Both the position numbers and the translations under genes were made by a program. A stretch of DNA of 9,768 bases from an uncultured Lentisphaeria bacterium (GTDB lineage: Bacteria; Verrucomicrobiota; Lentisphaeria; Victivallales; Victivallaceae): assembly GCA_903821255.1 (NCBI GenBank), contig CAIJKT010000778.1, positions 1-9,768 on the forward strand. Direction: 5' to 3'. Of this stretch, positions 1 through 5,848 are shown piece by piece. Under the pieces are notes generated by a model. The model did not search any database and was not told the origin of the DNA. It worked only from the letters and a program-made list of their open reading frames with translations. How positions within the stretch are numbered: position 1 is the first letter of the stretch; each line of letters begins with the position of its first letter.

Positions 1-259
1 CTCCGAGGTTCTGCACCATGCAGCCCATGACGCCGATAATCAGTTCGGGCTTGAGCTTCTTCAGTTTTTTCATGATGCCGATTTTGCCGATGGCTTTGCG
101 CTCGGCCAGTTCGCGGACGCTGCATGTGTTGAAAATCAGGACGTCGGCTTCTTCTTCGGTATGGACTATGGAATGGCCTTTTTCCGCCAGCATCCCGGCG
201 CAGGCTTCGGAGTCGCGCTCGTTCATCTGGCAGCCGTAGGTCTTGATGTAAATCTTCAT
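1..259 (-). CDS. miaB: tRNA (N6-isopentenyladenosine-37 C2) methylthiotransferase MiaB, N-terminal part (cut by window edge)
   Basis: Only the first 86 residues are in the window; the gene runs off the left edge. MiaB is a cytoplasmic radical-SAM enzyme that adds a methylthio group to i6A37 of tRNAs reading UNN codons. The visible part is the N-terminal UPF0004/methylthiotransferase domain. It begins MKIYIKTYGCQMNERDSE and has the three conserved cysteines that bind the auxiliary 4Fe-4S cluster: C10 (TYGCQMN), C46 (NTCSVRE) and C80 (MGCMVQ). The TYGCQMN spacing and the NTCSVRE block favour MiaB over the paralogues MtaB and RimO, although the radical-SAM CxxxCxxC and TRAM domains lie outside the window. 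The ATG at 259 starts directly at the conserved beta strand and has a GGAAA ribosome-site-like run about 7 nt upstream. It follows proB by 24 nt on the same strand, so the two are probably co-transcribed. Confidence 0.9.
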   Translation of the reverse strand, partial: MKIYIKTYGCQMNERDSEACAGMLAEKGHSIVHTEEEADVLIFNTCSVRELAERKAIGKIGIMKKLKKLKPELIIGVMGCMVQNLG

Positions 260-283
260 TGAAGTTTTCCGGGAGTGATGGGC

Positions 284-1411
284 TCAGGCAACTACTGCCA
301 GATTATTGCGGTGAATGATCTCATCGTCAGCGTCGCGTTTAAGAATATTCTTTATCTCGCTGCTTTGAACGCCCATGAGCAGTGCGCACTCTTCACTGCT
401 GAAATTGGACAGGCCGCGTCCGATAACTTTGCCGTCCGGACCGGATATTTCCAGCGTGTCGCCGCGTTTGAATTTACCAGTGATGCCGGTGATGCCGGAT
501 GGCAGCAGGCTGCGGCCTCTGCATTTGACCGCTTCCGCCGCGCCCGCATCCACGGTGATTTTGCCGTGACAGCGCGAAAAATATTTGATCCAGCGTTTTT
601 TTGAATCCATCCGCGCTTTCATGGCAGGCACAAACAGGGTGCCGATATCTTTGGCATTAAGGATATCTTCCAGAGTGGAGTCCTGTCTGCCGTCGGCTAT
701 CCACAGATAGTCTCCGGCGGTATTGACCATCTCCGCCGCCCGCAGTTTGGAAATCATGCCGCCGATTGAAAAAGTGCTGTTGTCGGTGCCGGAGGCGGAA
801 CTTTTCAGATTATCGTCAATCTTCTCCACCAGCGAAACCCGGCCCGCGAGCTTCCCGTCAACCTTTTCTCTCAAGCCTTCTTCGGTAGTCAGAATGATGG
901 TCAGTCTGGAGCGTGTCATCGTGGCCAGCAATGCTGAAAGAATGTCATTGTCCCCGAATTTCAGTTCGTCCACCGATACCGAGTCGTTTTCGTTGATGAC
1001 CGGCAGAACGTTATTGTTCCAGAGTGAGTTGATGCAGTTCAATACATTGAGATGGCGTTCACGGTCGCGCAAATCATCCGCCGTCAGCAGCAGTTGAGCA
1101 GGCAGAAAGCCGAACTTGCGGCATTCCTGTTCATAAAGTCCCATCAGCTTGCTCTGACCGATTGCCGCCAGCGACTTAACTTCGGAAAGTTCGGTCGGGC
1201 GTTTTTTCAAGCCGAGCTGCTGCATGCCCAGGCCGACTGCGCCGGAGGTTACCAGCAGCACTTTTTTGCCTTTTTTGCGCATACTGTTGATGCCGGCTAT
1301 GAATACCGCGATCCGCTGGGTGTCCGTAAGCAGCCGGGTGCCGACTTTCACAATGATATTTTCGCAGTCCCGGATGATCTCTTCCCGCGCCGTAATTTGT
1401 TTATTTTTCAT
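284..1411 (-). CDS. proB: Glutamate 5-kinase with C-terminal PUA domain
   Basis: ProB phosphorylates L-glutamate with ATP to gamma-glutamyl phosphate, the first and feedback-inhibited step of proline synthesis in the cytoplasm. From the chosen start the protein has 375 residues, close to E. coli ProB (367). An amino-acid-kinase domain comes first: KVGTRLL at 22-28, TSGAVGLG at 55-62, INENDSV near 139-145 and KFGDNDILSAL near 151-159. A PUA domain follows from about 285 (ITVDAGAAEA, SLLPSGITGITGKF). The frame stays open to an ATG at 1477 (397 residues), but those 22 extra residues do not resemble the family, there is no ribosome site in front of 1477, and a promoter-like pair at 1465-1494 overlaps that ATG. 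ATG 1411 is therefore preferred. An oddity: the block usually written GTGGM reads SIGGM (residues 215-219). The partner gene proA is not in the window. miaB follows after 24 nt. Confidence 0.95.
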   Translation of the reverse strand: MKNKQITAREEIIRDCENIIVKVGTRLLTDTQRIAVFIAGINSMRKKGKKVLLVTSGAVGLGMQQLGLKKRPTELSEVKSLAAIGQSKLMGLYEQECRKFGFLPAQLLLTADDLRDRERHLNVLNCINSLWNNNVLPVINENDSVSVDELKFGDNDILSALLATMTRSRLTIILTTEEGLREKVDGKLAGRVSLVEKIDDNLKSSASGTDNSTFSIGGMISKLRAAEMVNTAGDYLWIADGRQDSTLEDILNAKDIGTLFVPAMKARMDSKKRWIKYFSRCHGKITVDAGAAEAVKCRGRSLLPSGITGITGKFKRGDTLEISGPDGKVIGRGLSNFSSEECALLMGVQSSEIKNILKRDADDEIIHRNNLAVVA

Positions 1412-1464
1412 CTTAAGTGTCTTGTCTGTAATATATAAATTGTTTTTCTGATCCGTAAACCCGT

Positions 1465-1494
1465 ATAATATATCCATTTGCCGGCGCTTGGCAA
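1465..1494 (-). promoter_or_regulatory. Putative sigma-70 promoter of proB-miaB
   Basis: On the minus strand TTGCCA (1494-1489) is followed after 18 nt by TATTAT (1470-1465), or after 16 nt by the overlapping TATATT (1472-1467). Each hexamer differs from consensus at one base. Transcription would start near 1458, leaving a leader of about 47 nt before the ATG at 1411 and placing the alternative ATG at 1477 upstream of the transcript. Found by eye, not tested. Confidence 0.45.
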
Positions 1495-1548
1495 CTGTGT
1501 TTGCTCATGATTTACTGTTTTTCCAGTGAATGAAGGCATTCAAACTGC

Positions 1549-1579
1549 TTGCATATCATCTCAATACAATTATATTGAG
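1549..1579 (+). promoter_or_regulatory. Putative promoter with overlapping 20-bp operator-like palindrome
   Basis: TTGCAT (1549-1554) and TATATT (1571-1576) form a promoter-like pair with a 16-nt spacer, pointing at the metallolyase gene. A near-perfect palindrome at 1560-1579 overlaps the -10: arms CTCAATA (1560-1566) and TATTGAG (1573-1579), with the central 6 nt also mostly symmetric, so 18 of 20 positions pair. A dyad of this size over a -10 box suits a dimeric repressor. The leader to the ATG at 1653 would be about 70 nt. No regulator for it is identifiable here. Confidence 0.35.
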
Positions 1580-1640
1580 GCCTGTCAAAAATAAATGATA
1601 AATGTGAGGCTGTGGAAATAATTACGAAATGCAATATATC

Positions 1641-1644
1641 GGAG
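1641..1644 (+). promoter_or_regulatory. Ribosome binding site that decides the metallolyase start
   Basis: GGAG lies 8 nt before the ATG at 1653. The upstream in-frame ATG at 1629 has only a GGAA 12 nt away. The GGAG itself lies inside the would-be longer reading frame, so the shorter product is preferred. Confidence 0.6.
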
Positions 1645-1652
1645 TTGACACT

Positions 1653-2621
1653 ATGTACAGAAAAGAGATTAAAGTTGTAGATTGTACCATTCGGGACGGC
1701 GGACTGATCAATAAATGGCAGTTCTCGCATGAAATGGTCCGCAAAGTGTTTCTGGCGTTGAGCGCCGCCGGAGTGGACTATATGGAAGTCGGCTACCGCG
1801 CTTCACAGAAACTGTTCCCGCCCGGAGAATTCGGCCCCTGGCGCTTTTCCACGGATGAAGATGTCAGAAAAATTGTCCAGGATACGCAGACCCAGATGAA
1901 ACTTGGCGTCATGGTGGATATCGGCCGGGTTGAAGAAGATGACATCAAGCCTTGCGAAGAGAGTCCGCTGGACTTCATCCGGGTGGCGACTTATGTCAAA
2001 GATATCGACAAAGCGATCGATCTGGCCAATCACTGCAATCAAAAAGGATATGAAACCTTCATCAATATCATGGCTATTTCCACCGCGACTAATTTCGAAC
2101 TGGAAGAAGGCTTGCGGCAGATTCAAGCCGAAGCCCCGGTCACCGCAGTGAACATAGTTGACAGTTTCGGCTCTTTATACTCGGAAGAAGTGCACTACCT
2201 GGTAAAGACTTTCAAAGACAATCTGCCCACCCGGGAAGTCGGTATTCATGCCCATAACAATCAGCAACTGGCGTTCGCCAATACGATTGAGGCCATTCGC
2301 AAGGGGGCCAATTATCTTGACGCCACCGTATACGGCATCGGCCGCGGCCCCGGCAATTGCCCGATGGAACTGCTGCTCAGTTTCCTGAAGAATCCGAAAT
2401 TCTCGCTGGAGCCGGTTTTGCAGGTGATCGAAGACGTCTTTCTGCCCCTCCGTGAAAAAATCGAATGGGGATATATCATTCCTTACATGATTACCGGAAT
2501 TCTGAACGAACATCCGCGCATTGCCATTGCCTTGCGCCAGGACCCGGAAAAACGGGACAAATATGCCGAGTTCTACCGCACCATGACCACTCCGGAATGC
2601 TACGAAGCAAAAGTCGAGTAA
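1653..2621 (+). CDS. DRE-TIM metallolyase family protein (HMGL-like/aldolase catalytic domain), substrate unknown
   Basis: A 322-residue cytoplasmic enzyme of the HMGL-like TIM-barrel family, which includes 4-hydroxy-2-oxovalerate aldolase, HMG-CoA lyase, isopropylmalate synthase and homocitrate synthase. The signature is VVDCTIRDGG at residues 8-17, where R14 and D15 correspond to the catalytic Arg and a metal ligand. A second metal site is GIHAHNN (H199 and H201), followed by the glycine-rich GIGRGPGNCPMEL at 228-240. The RDGG version of the motif, where the synthases have RDGE, marks a subgroup usually labelled only 'aldolase catalytic domain-containing protein', for which I know no settled substrate. 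There is no CoA-binding or LeuA-type regulatory domain; the C-terminus is short. The start at 1653 was chosen for its GGAG; an ATG at 1629 would add 8 residues. It is transcribed alone, divergent from proB, with a hairpin 30 nt after the stop. An aldol or Claisen-type lyase role is inferred; the reaction cannot be named. Confidence 0.85.
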   Translation: MYRKEIKVVDCTIRDGGLINKWQFSHEMVRKVFLALSAAGVDYMEVGYRASQKLFPPGEFGPWRFSTDEDVRKIVQDTQTQMKLGVMVDIGRVEEDDIKPCEESPLDFIRVATYVKDIDKAIDLANHCNQKGYETFINIMAISTATNFELEEGLRQIQAEAPVTAVNIVDSFGSLYSEEVHYLVKTFKDNLPTREVGIHAHNNQQLAFANTIEAIRKGANYLDATVYGIGRGPGNCPMELLLSFLKNPKFSLEPVLQVIEDVFLPLREKIEWGYIIPYMITGILNEHPRIAIALRQDPEKRDKYAEFYRTMTTPECYEAKVE

Positions 2622-2650
2622 ACGGTAACGTTCAGTATTCTCCCGGGAGC

Positions 2651-2668
2651 GCCGGTCGTCTGACCGGC
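2651..2668 (+). terminator. Hairpin after the metallolyase gene
   Basis: A perfect 7-bp stem GCCGGTC/GACCGGC with a GTCT loop begins 30 nt after the stop. It is followed by ATTTCCC, not a long T run, so it would be a weak intrinsic terminator or only an RNA 3'-end stabiliser. It lies between two convergent genes. Confidence 0.45.
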
Positions 2669-2720
2669 ATTTCCCATCTATTATCCTGACTCCCCGCACT
2701 GCTCATAATTTAATTTAAGC

Positions 2721-3206
2721 TCATGCGTCCATTGAAATATGCTTGTCCGGAGCATCTTTTTCAATCTTGTCTTGCTCATCACTAATTGAGAATTTCAATA
2801 CAGCAAGCAGCAGGAATAACTCCATCAGCGGCAAATGAAATTCCATTATCTCTATCTCTACTGAGTTTTTAATTTCGCATTGACTGACAGATGAGGTGCG
2901 CTGCACAACAGATTCCATTCTTGCCGGACGCGTGGAAAGAATGGAGGAGATTACATTTATGGCACCTGGCAGGAGTATAAGGAAACAAATAAGTGCGATG
3001 TAAATGTAGCCACTGTTGCGCCTGATTTTAAAATACGCCTCATAACAGCAGCAGATTGTAATTATCAAAAGAGCATATCCGATAATCTGTAATATGCCCG
3101 GTATGTAATTGAAAATAAAATTGCTTAGTATTAGTATGGCCAAGGCTGACAATAGAAATATAGAGACACGACTTAACTTCGATAAGAGTGGAAATAATCT
3201 ATTCAT
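2721..3206 (-). CDS. Hypothetical small integral membrane protein
   Basis: A 161-residue protein of unrecognised family. Four hydrophobic segments stand out, at about residues 14-33, 36-55, 67-90 and 120-139. A polar, probably soluble loop at 91-119 separates the third and fourth, and the tail is charged and acidic (SDEQDKIEKDAPDKH). The cluster CCC at 52-54 lies at the end of the second segment. I take it as a real gene because GGGAG stands 5 nt before the ATG, no competing frame is present, and the composition is that of a membrane protein. It is more AT-rich than its neighbours, which fits either a membrane protein or an acquired gene. It lies alone, convergent with the metallolyase gene and about 230 nt downstream of the esterase remnant on the same strand. 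No function is proposed. Confidence 0.7.
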   Translation of the reverse strand: MNRLFPLLSKLSRVSIFLLSALAILILSNFIFNYIPGILQIIGYALLIITICCCYEAYFKIRRNSGYIYIALICFLILLPGAINVISSILSTRPARMESVVQRTSSVSQCEIKNSVEIEIMEFHLPLMELFLLLAVLKFSISDEQDKIEKDAPDKHISMDA

Positions 3207-3275
3207 TTAATCTCCCGTGTTTGATTACAATATGCCTCTTGTTGAGGTGAAATACAAGCAGGCTTTTTGTTGCCG

Positions 3276-3341
3276 GTTTTAATGGCATTGACATCGCCGC
3301 TGCTTAAAGTCATGTAATATTAACTGCGGTTATAACTTTTC
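3276..3341 (+). repeat. Diverged copy of the promoter/leader module found before the MBL-fold gene
   Basis: This segment matches 5759-5838 in the same order: GTTTTA, then ATTGACAT, GCTT-AAGT, AATATTAA, and a 22-nt block (3320-3341) identical at 20 of 22 positions to 5817-5838 (TTAACTGCG, two variable bases, TATAACTTTTC). TTGACA (3288-3293) is kept, but the position of the -10 box reads CATGTA, not TATATT, and about 12 nt are missing in the middle. No plus-strand gene follows; downstream is the antisense of the esterase C-terminal domain. It is probably a decayed or recruited copy of a promoter region. Confidence 0.5.
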
Positions 3342-3439
3342 ACGGGCAATAATGACGGGGACTTGGTAAGATGACTTTAATCATTTTAACAAAATATAGC
3401 CGTATCATAAAATCAGGGGTATGGCGAATCTCTGTTCTT

Positions 3440-3892
3440 TTATTGGGTCTGAACCAGTACCACCAGTCTTCCGGCGGCATATTTGCCGGCGTTTTGCAGA
3501 TAGGTCCAGTCCTGCTTGCGGCCGTAAGGCGCGTTGCCGATGCCGAGGTCGGCGGCGCTGCCGGATTTCCAGTTATTGTAGGCAAATAACGTCTGTTTCT
3601 CTTTGTAATTGTGTATCTGCATGGAACCATAATCGCCGTTACTGGTCGGAGCGTCTCCATAACCGTAAATGGCATTGGCGGAACCAGGGATATCGGCGGC
3701 GCTGTTCTGTCCGTAATTAGTTCCCCAGAACTCAATATTCCCGCCTTCAGGAAAGGTTCCGTTCTTGATGCCTGGAACATTCGATGTGACCACCATATTG
3801 GATATTTTCTGTTGAAAATTGGCATTGGAGTCCAGGTCAGGAATGCCGATTTTACTAAGATCCTGAGTGAACGGGTCCATCGCCCCGACGAC
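3440..3892 (-). pseudogene. C-terminal domain of the sialate O-acetylesterase-family protein, cut off by an in-frame TAG
   Basis: This stretch continues the frame of the esterase gene at 3893-5593 beyond its TAG (3895-3893) with no shift, for about 150 codons to a TAA. It reads VVGAMDPFTQDLSKIGIPDL and onward, ending AAGRLVVLVQTQ. In related proteins of this size from Lentisphaerota, Planctomycetota and Verrucomicrobiota, as I recall them, the text 'W-V-(S)MD-FT-DL-KIG' follows directly on the R-(I/V)AY-LEL segment that ends the upstream part, so the two pieces are one domain architecture. The TAG stands where those relatives have Trp (TGG). The domain is unclassified here, rich in Gly, Asn and aromatic residues, and likely an extracellular beta-rich module. 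An internal ATG (3880) preceded by GGGG could restart translation, but the product would lack a signal peptide. Confidence 0.8.
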
Positions 3893-5593
3893 CTAGTCAC
3901 TGGCCCCGTCCGGTTTCATCAGTTCCAGAAAATATGCGATCCGGTTAATGCGACCGTTTATTTCATTGCGTCTATCGTTTGTGTAAGCGACTTTGACTCC
4001 GCCTGCCATCAGCGGCCTGATCGGATCAAGTTCCAATACTGGTTTGAAGCCTTTGTTCTGGGGAATTTCACTCAATAATTTTTCCTGTTCCTGAAATTTG
4101 CCGGCGACAGGTTGTTTGCCGGTACGGAATGGTGAAGCCGGAAGTCCGGCCTCATTGACCAGGTTCGGTTCTGCAAGCTGATGCCAGGCGAAGCGTACTG
4201 AACATATTTTTTCGATGCCTTCGGCGGAAAGAATGACTCTGTTTTTCTCAATCAGCGCGTTCGCTTTTCTGTATGCCATATCTTCGCCGCAGATTTCAAA
4301 CCAGTCTGGAGTTTTACCGTTGCTGGTTTTCAGTTCAATCGCGTTTTCAAATGTAACAACGGCTTTGTTCCCGTCCAGTCTAAGGCTGCCGAAGAGCGGA
4401 GAATCGCAAATGATATTTTTCTGTCCGTAAGTTTTATTCAATGCCTGAAGCGCCAGCCTGCGGCCGACTTCCTGCTTGTTCCTGGGATGAATGTCTTTGA
4501 CGTCGCCGATATCCATAGTCACCGCCATTCCGGTATTGGGAATGGACAGCGCCGCAGTTTGAGCCTCCCATATTTCCGCCAGAGCTTCTGAGTTATTGCC
4601 ATAATAATTGGGAGCGAGCTGTACAAAATAAAACGGCATTTCGTCATTCTTGAAAACACCCCGCCAGCCATTGATCAGCGCCTGCATTCTGTTGAAATAG
4701 AGCATGCCTTCCCCGCGGTTGGCTTCGCCCTGGTACCAGATTGTCCCCCGCAGCGCCAGCGGGACCAATGGATGGATCATGGCATTGTAAAGGACTGTTG
4801 GCGATTCGTTATTGTCAAAAGGGAGAATCTCGGAAATATGTTCCGGTTTTGTTGATTTGTCATTAGTGCTGCCGGGTGCGCCGCTGAGTATTTTCTGGTA
4901 TTTTGCGATTTTATCGTTCACGATTTTCGCTATTTTCCGTAGTGACGGTACTGTCTGGTATCCGGTAGTCGGAGTCCACGGGCAGATTCTGGTGCTGTCC
5001 CATGACGCATTTATCAGCCCGACTGGAACATTCAGGTTTTTGCTGATTTCGCGTCCGAAGAAATACGCGGTCGCGGAAAACTCCCCGATGGTTTGCGGTG
5101 AACAGACTTGCCATTTGGCATTGACATTGGTCTGCGGAAGATTGCTCATGAGACGCGGAACCGAAAAAAGTCTTATTTCAGGGTGTCTGGCATCGGCCAT
5201 TTCACGCTCCGGATTCAGCGCCTTTCTTACCGGCCACTGCATATTGGATTGACCTGAACACAGCCAGACTTCACCGACCAGCACATTGTCAAACACCAGC
5301 GTATTGCTGTTGCCCCTGACTTCCATTTTGTACGGCCCCCCCGCGGACATCGGGGCGAATTTTGCCTGCCATTTGCCGGACGCGTCGGCAGTTGCCTTCA
5401 AGTTCTGTTCCATGAATCTTACGGAAACTTTTTCGCCGGGCGATGCCCAGCCCCAGACCGGAACCTCTTTTTCTCTTTGCAATACCATATTACTGCTGAA
5501 AATATTAGGCATTGTTACATCGGCATGCGAGGTTTCCGCAGCAAAAAAGCTAATAAAAACCAGGCATAAGGCAGGCAAGTATTTTACTTTCAT
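3893..5593 (-). CDS. Secreted sialate O-acetylesterase family protein (SGNH hydrolase), truncated by an in-frame TAG
   Basis: 566 residues up to TAG; about 717 if the frame continued to 3440. Family members remove O-acetyl groups from sialic acids or other glycans outside the cytoplasm. A signal peptide is clear: KVK, a hydrophobic core, and likely cleavage after SHA (residue 24). Next comes a beta domain (MPNIFSSNMVLQR, VPVWGWASPGE), then the SGNH core: SGQSNMQW with nucleophile S116, WYQGEAN at 286-292, and DIHPRNK with catalytic D367/H369. The segment at 197-206 reads SWDSTRICPW, where the family normally has SWGGT, so the block-II glycine region is altered. The ending INRIAYFLELMKPDGASD is normal for the point where the C-terminal domain begins, then TAG intervenes. 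Catalysis might survive, but two departures from the family suggest relaxed selection. It has its own near-consensus promoter and a dyad at 5634-5696 and is divergent from the MBL-fold gene. Confidence 0.88.
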   Translation of the reverse strand: MKVKYLPALCLVFISFFAAETSHADVTMPNIFSSNMVLQREKEVPVWGWASPGEKVSVRFMEQNLKATADASGKWQAKFAPMSAGGPYKMEVRGNSNTLVFDNVLVGEVWLCSGQSNMQWPVRKALNPEREMADARHPEIRLFSVPRLMSNLPQTNVNAKWQVCSPQTIGEFSATAYFFGREISKNLNVPVGLINASWDSTRICPWTPTTGYQTVPSLRKIAKIVNDKIAKYQKILSGAPGSTNDKSTKPEHISEILPFDNNESPTVLYNAMIHPLVPLALRGTIWYQGEANRGEGMLYFNRMQALINGWRGVFKNDEMPFYFVQLAPNYYGNNSEALAEIWEAQTAALSIPNTGMAVTMDIGDVKDIHPRNKQEVGRRLALQALNKTYGQKNIICDSPLFGSLRLDGNKAVVTFENAIELKTSNGKTPDWFEICGEDMAYRKANALIEKNRVILSAEGIEKICSVRFAWHQLAEPNLVNEAGLPASPFRTGKQPVAGKFQEQEKLLSEIPQNKGFKPVLELDPIRPLMAGGVKVAYTNDRRNEINGRINRIAYFLELMKPDGASD

Positions 5594-5633
5594 TTTTCTC
5601 TATTGATGTCCGTATATGTTATTTACTAACGAT

Positions 5634-5659
5634 TTATCAATAAATTGGATTATTGATAA
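5634..5659. promoter_or_regulatory. 10-6-10 inverted repeat, candidate operator for the esterase gene
   Basis: Perfect arms TTATCAATAA (5634-5643) and TTATTGATAA (5650-5659) are separated by 6 nt. The dyad begins immediately downstream of the predicted start site (about 5661, minus strand), a classic place for a repressor site. AT-richness and the lack of a T run argue against a terminator. The regulator is unknown. Confidence 0.55.
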
Positions 5660-5667
5660 CGAGAATA

Positions 5668-5696
5668 ATTATACCACAGCCTGAGGATATTTTCAA
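5668..5696 (-). promoter_or_regulatory. Near-consensus sigma-70 promoter of the esterase gene
   Basis: On the minus strand TTGAAA (5696-5691), a 17-nt spacer and a perfect TATAAT (5673-5668) are present. The bases TGG just before the -10 also fit the extended TGn form. The start site would be near 5661, giving a leader of about 68 nt. Confidence 0.7.
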
Positions 5697-5758
5697 CGTC
5701 GGGATGTGCAAAATTTCTGCGATTCTATAAAAATGGCGCGGTCTCTGTTTGGGCGGCA

Positions 5759-5838
5759 GTTTTACAGTATTGACATTGCTGACGCTTCAAGTTATATTTT
5801 CCATTCCGAATATTAATTAACTGCGTCTATAACTTTTC
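5759..5838 (+). repeat. Intact copy of the repeated promoter/leader module
   Basis: The partner of 3276-3341, in the same orientation about 2.5 kb away, with the esterase gene between them. Here the module is a working-looking promoter plus leader, and it ends directly at the ribosome site of the MBL-fold gene. Shared blocks are GTTTTA, ATTGACAT, GCTT-AAGT, AATATTAA and the 20/22 block at 5817-5838. Confidence 0.5.
5770..5798 (+). promoter_or_regulatory. Near-consensus sigma-70 promoter of the MBL-fold hydrolase gene
   Basis: A perfect TTGACA (5770-5775), a 17-nt spacer and TATATT (5793-5798, one mismatch). The start site would be near 5805, leaving a leader of about 44 nt. The leader carries the conserved block 5817-5838 and then GGGAGGAG (5839-5846). 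Confidence 0.7.
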
Positions 5839-5848
5839 GGGAGGAGAT

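Noticed and set aside
1512..1730. A 72-codon minus-strand open frame in the proB/metallolyase divergent region
   Set aside because: It overlaps the start of the metallolyase gene and has no convincing ribosome site or family resemblance; the region is better explained by promoters.
3234..3268. Terminator-like stem (GCCTCTTGT/ACAAG-C-AGGC, one bulge) followed by TTTTT on the plus strand
   Set aside because: No plus-strand gene ends here, the loop is 11 nt and the stem is bulged; it may be chance in the leader of the membrane-protein gene.
3352..3369. A five-codon plus-strand frame (MTGTW) after the 3276-3341 module, suggestive of a leader peptide
   Set aside because: There is no good ribosome site, no downstream gene and no attenuator structure.
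3340..3900. A 186-codon minus-strand open frame overlapping the esterase C-terminal region
   Set aside because: It is a different frame from the esterase. Its translation is Thr/Arg/Pro-rich and unlike the family, whereas the frame at 3440-3892 reads as the expected domain.
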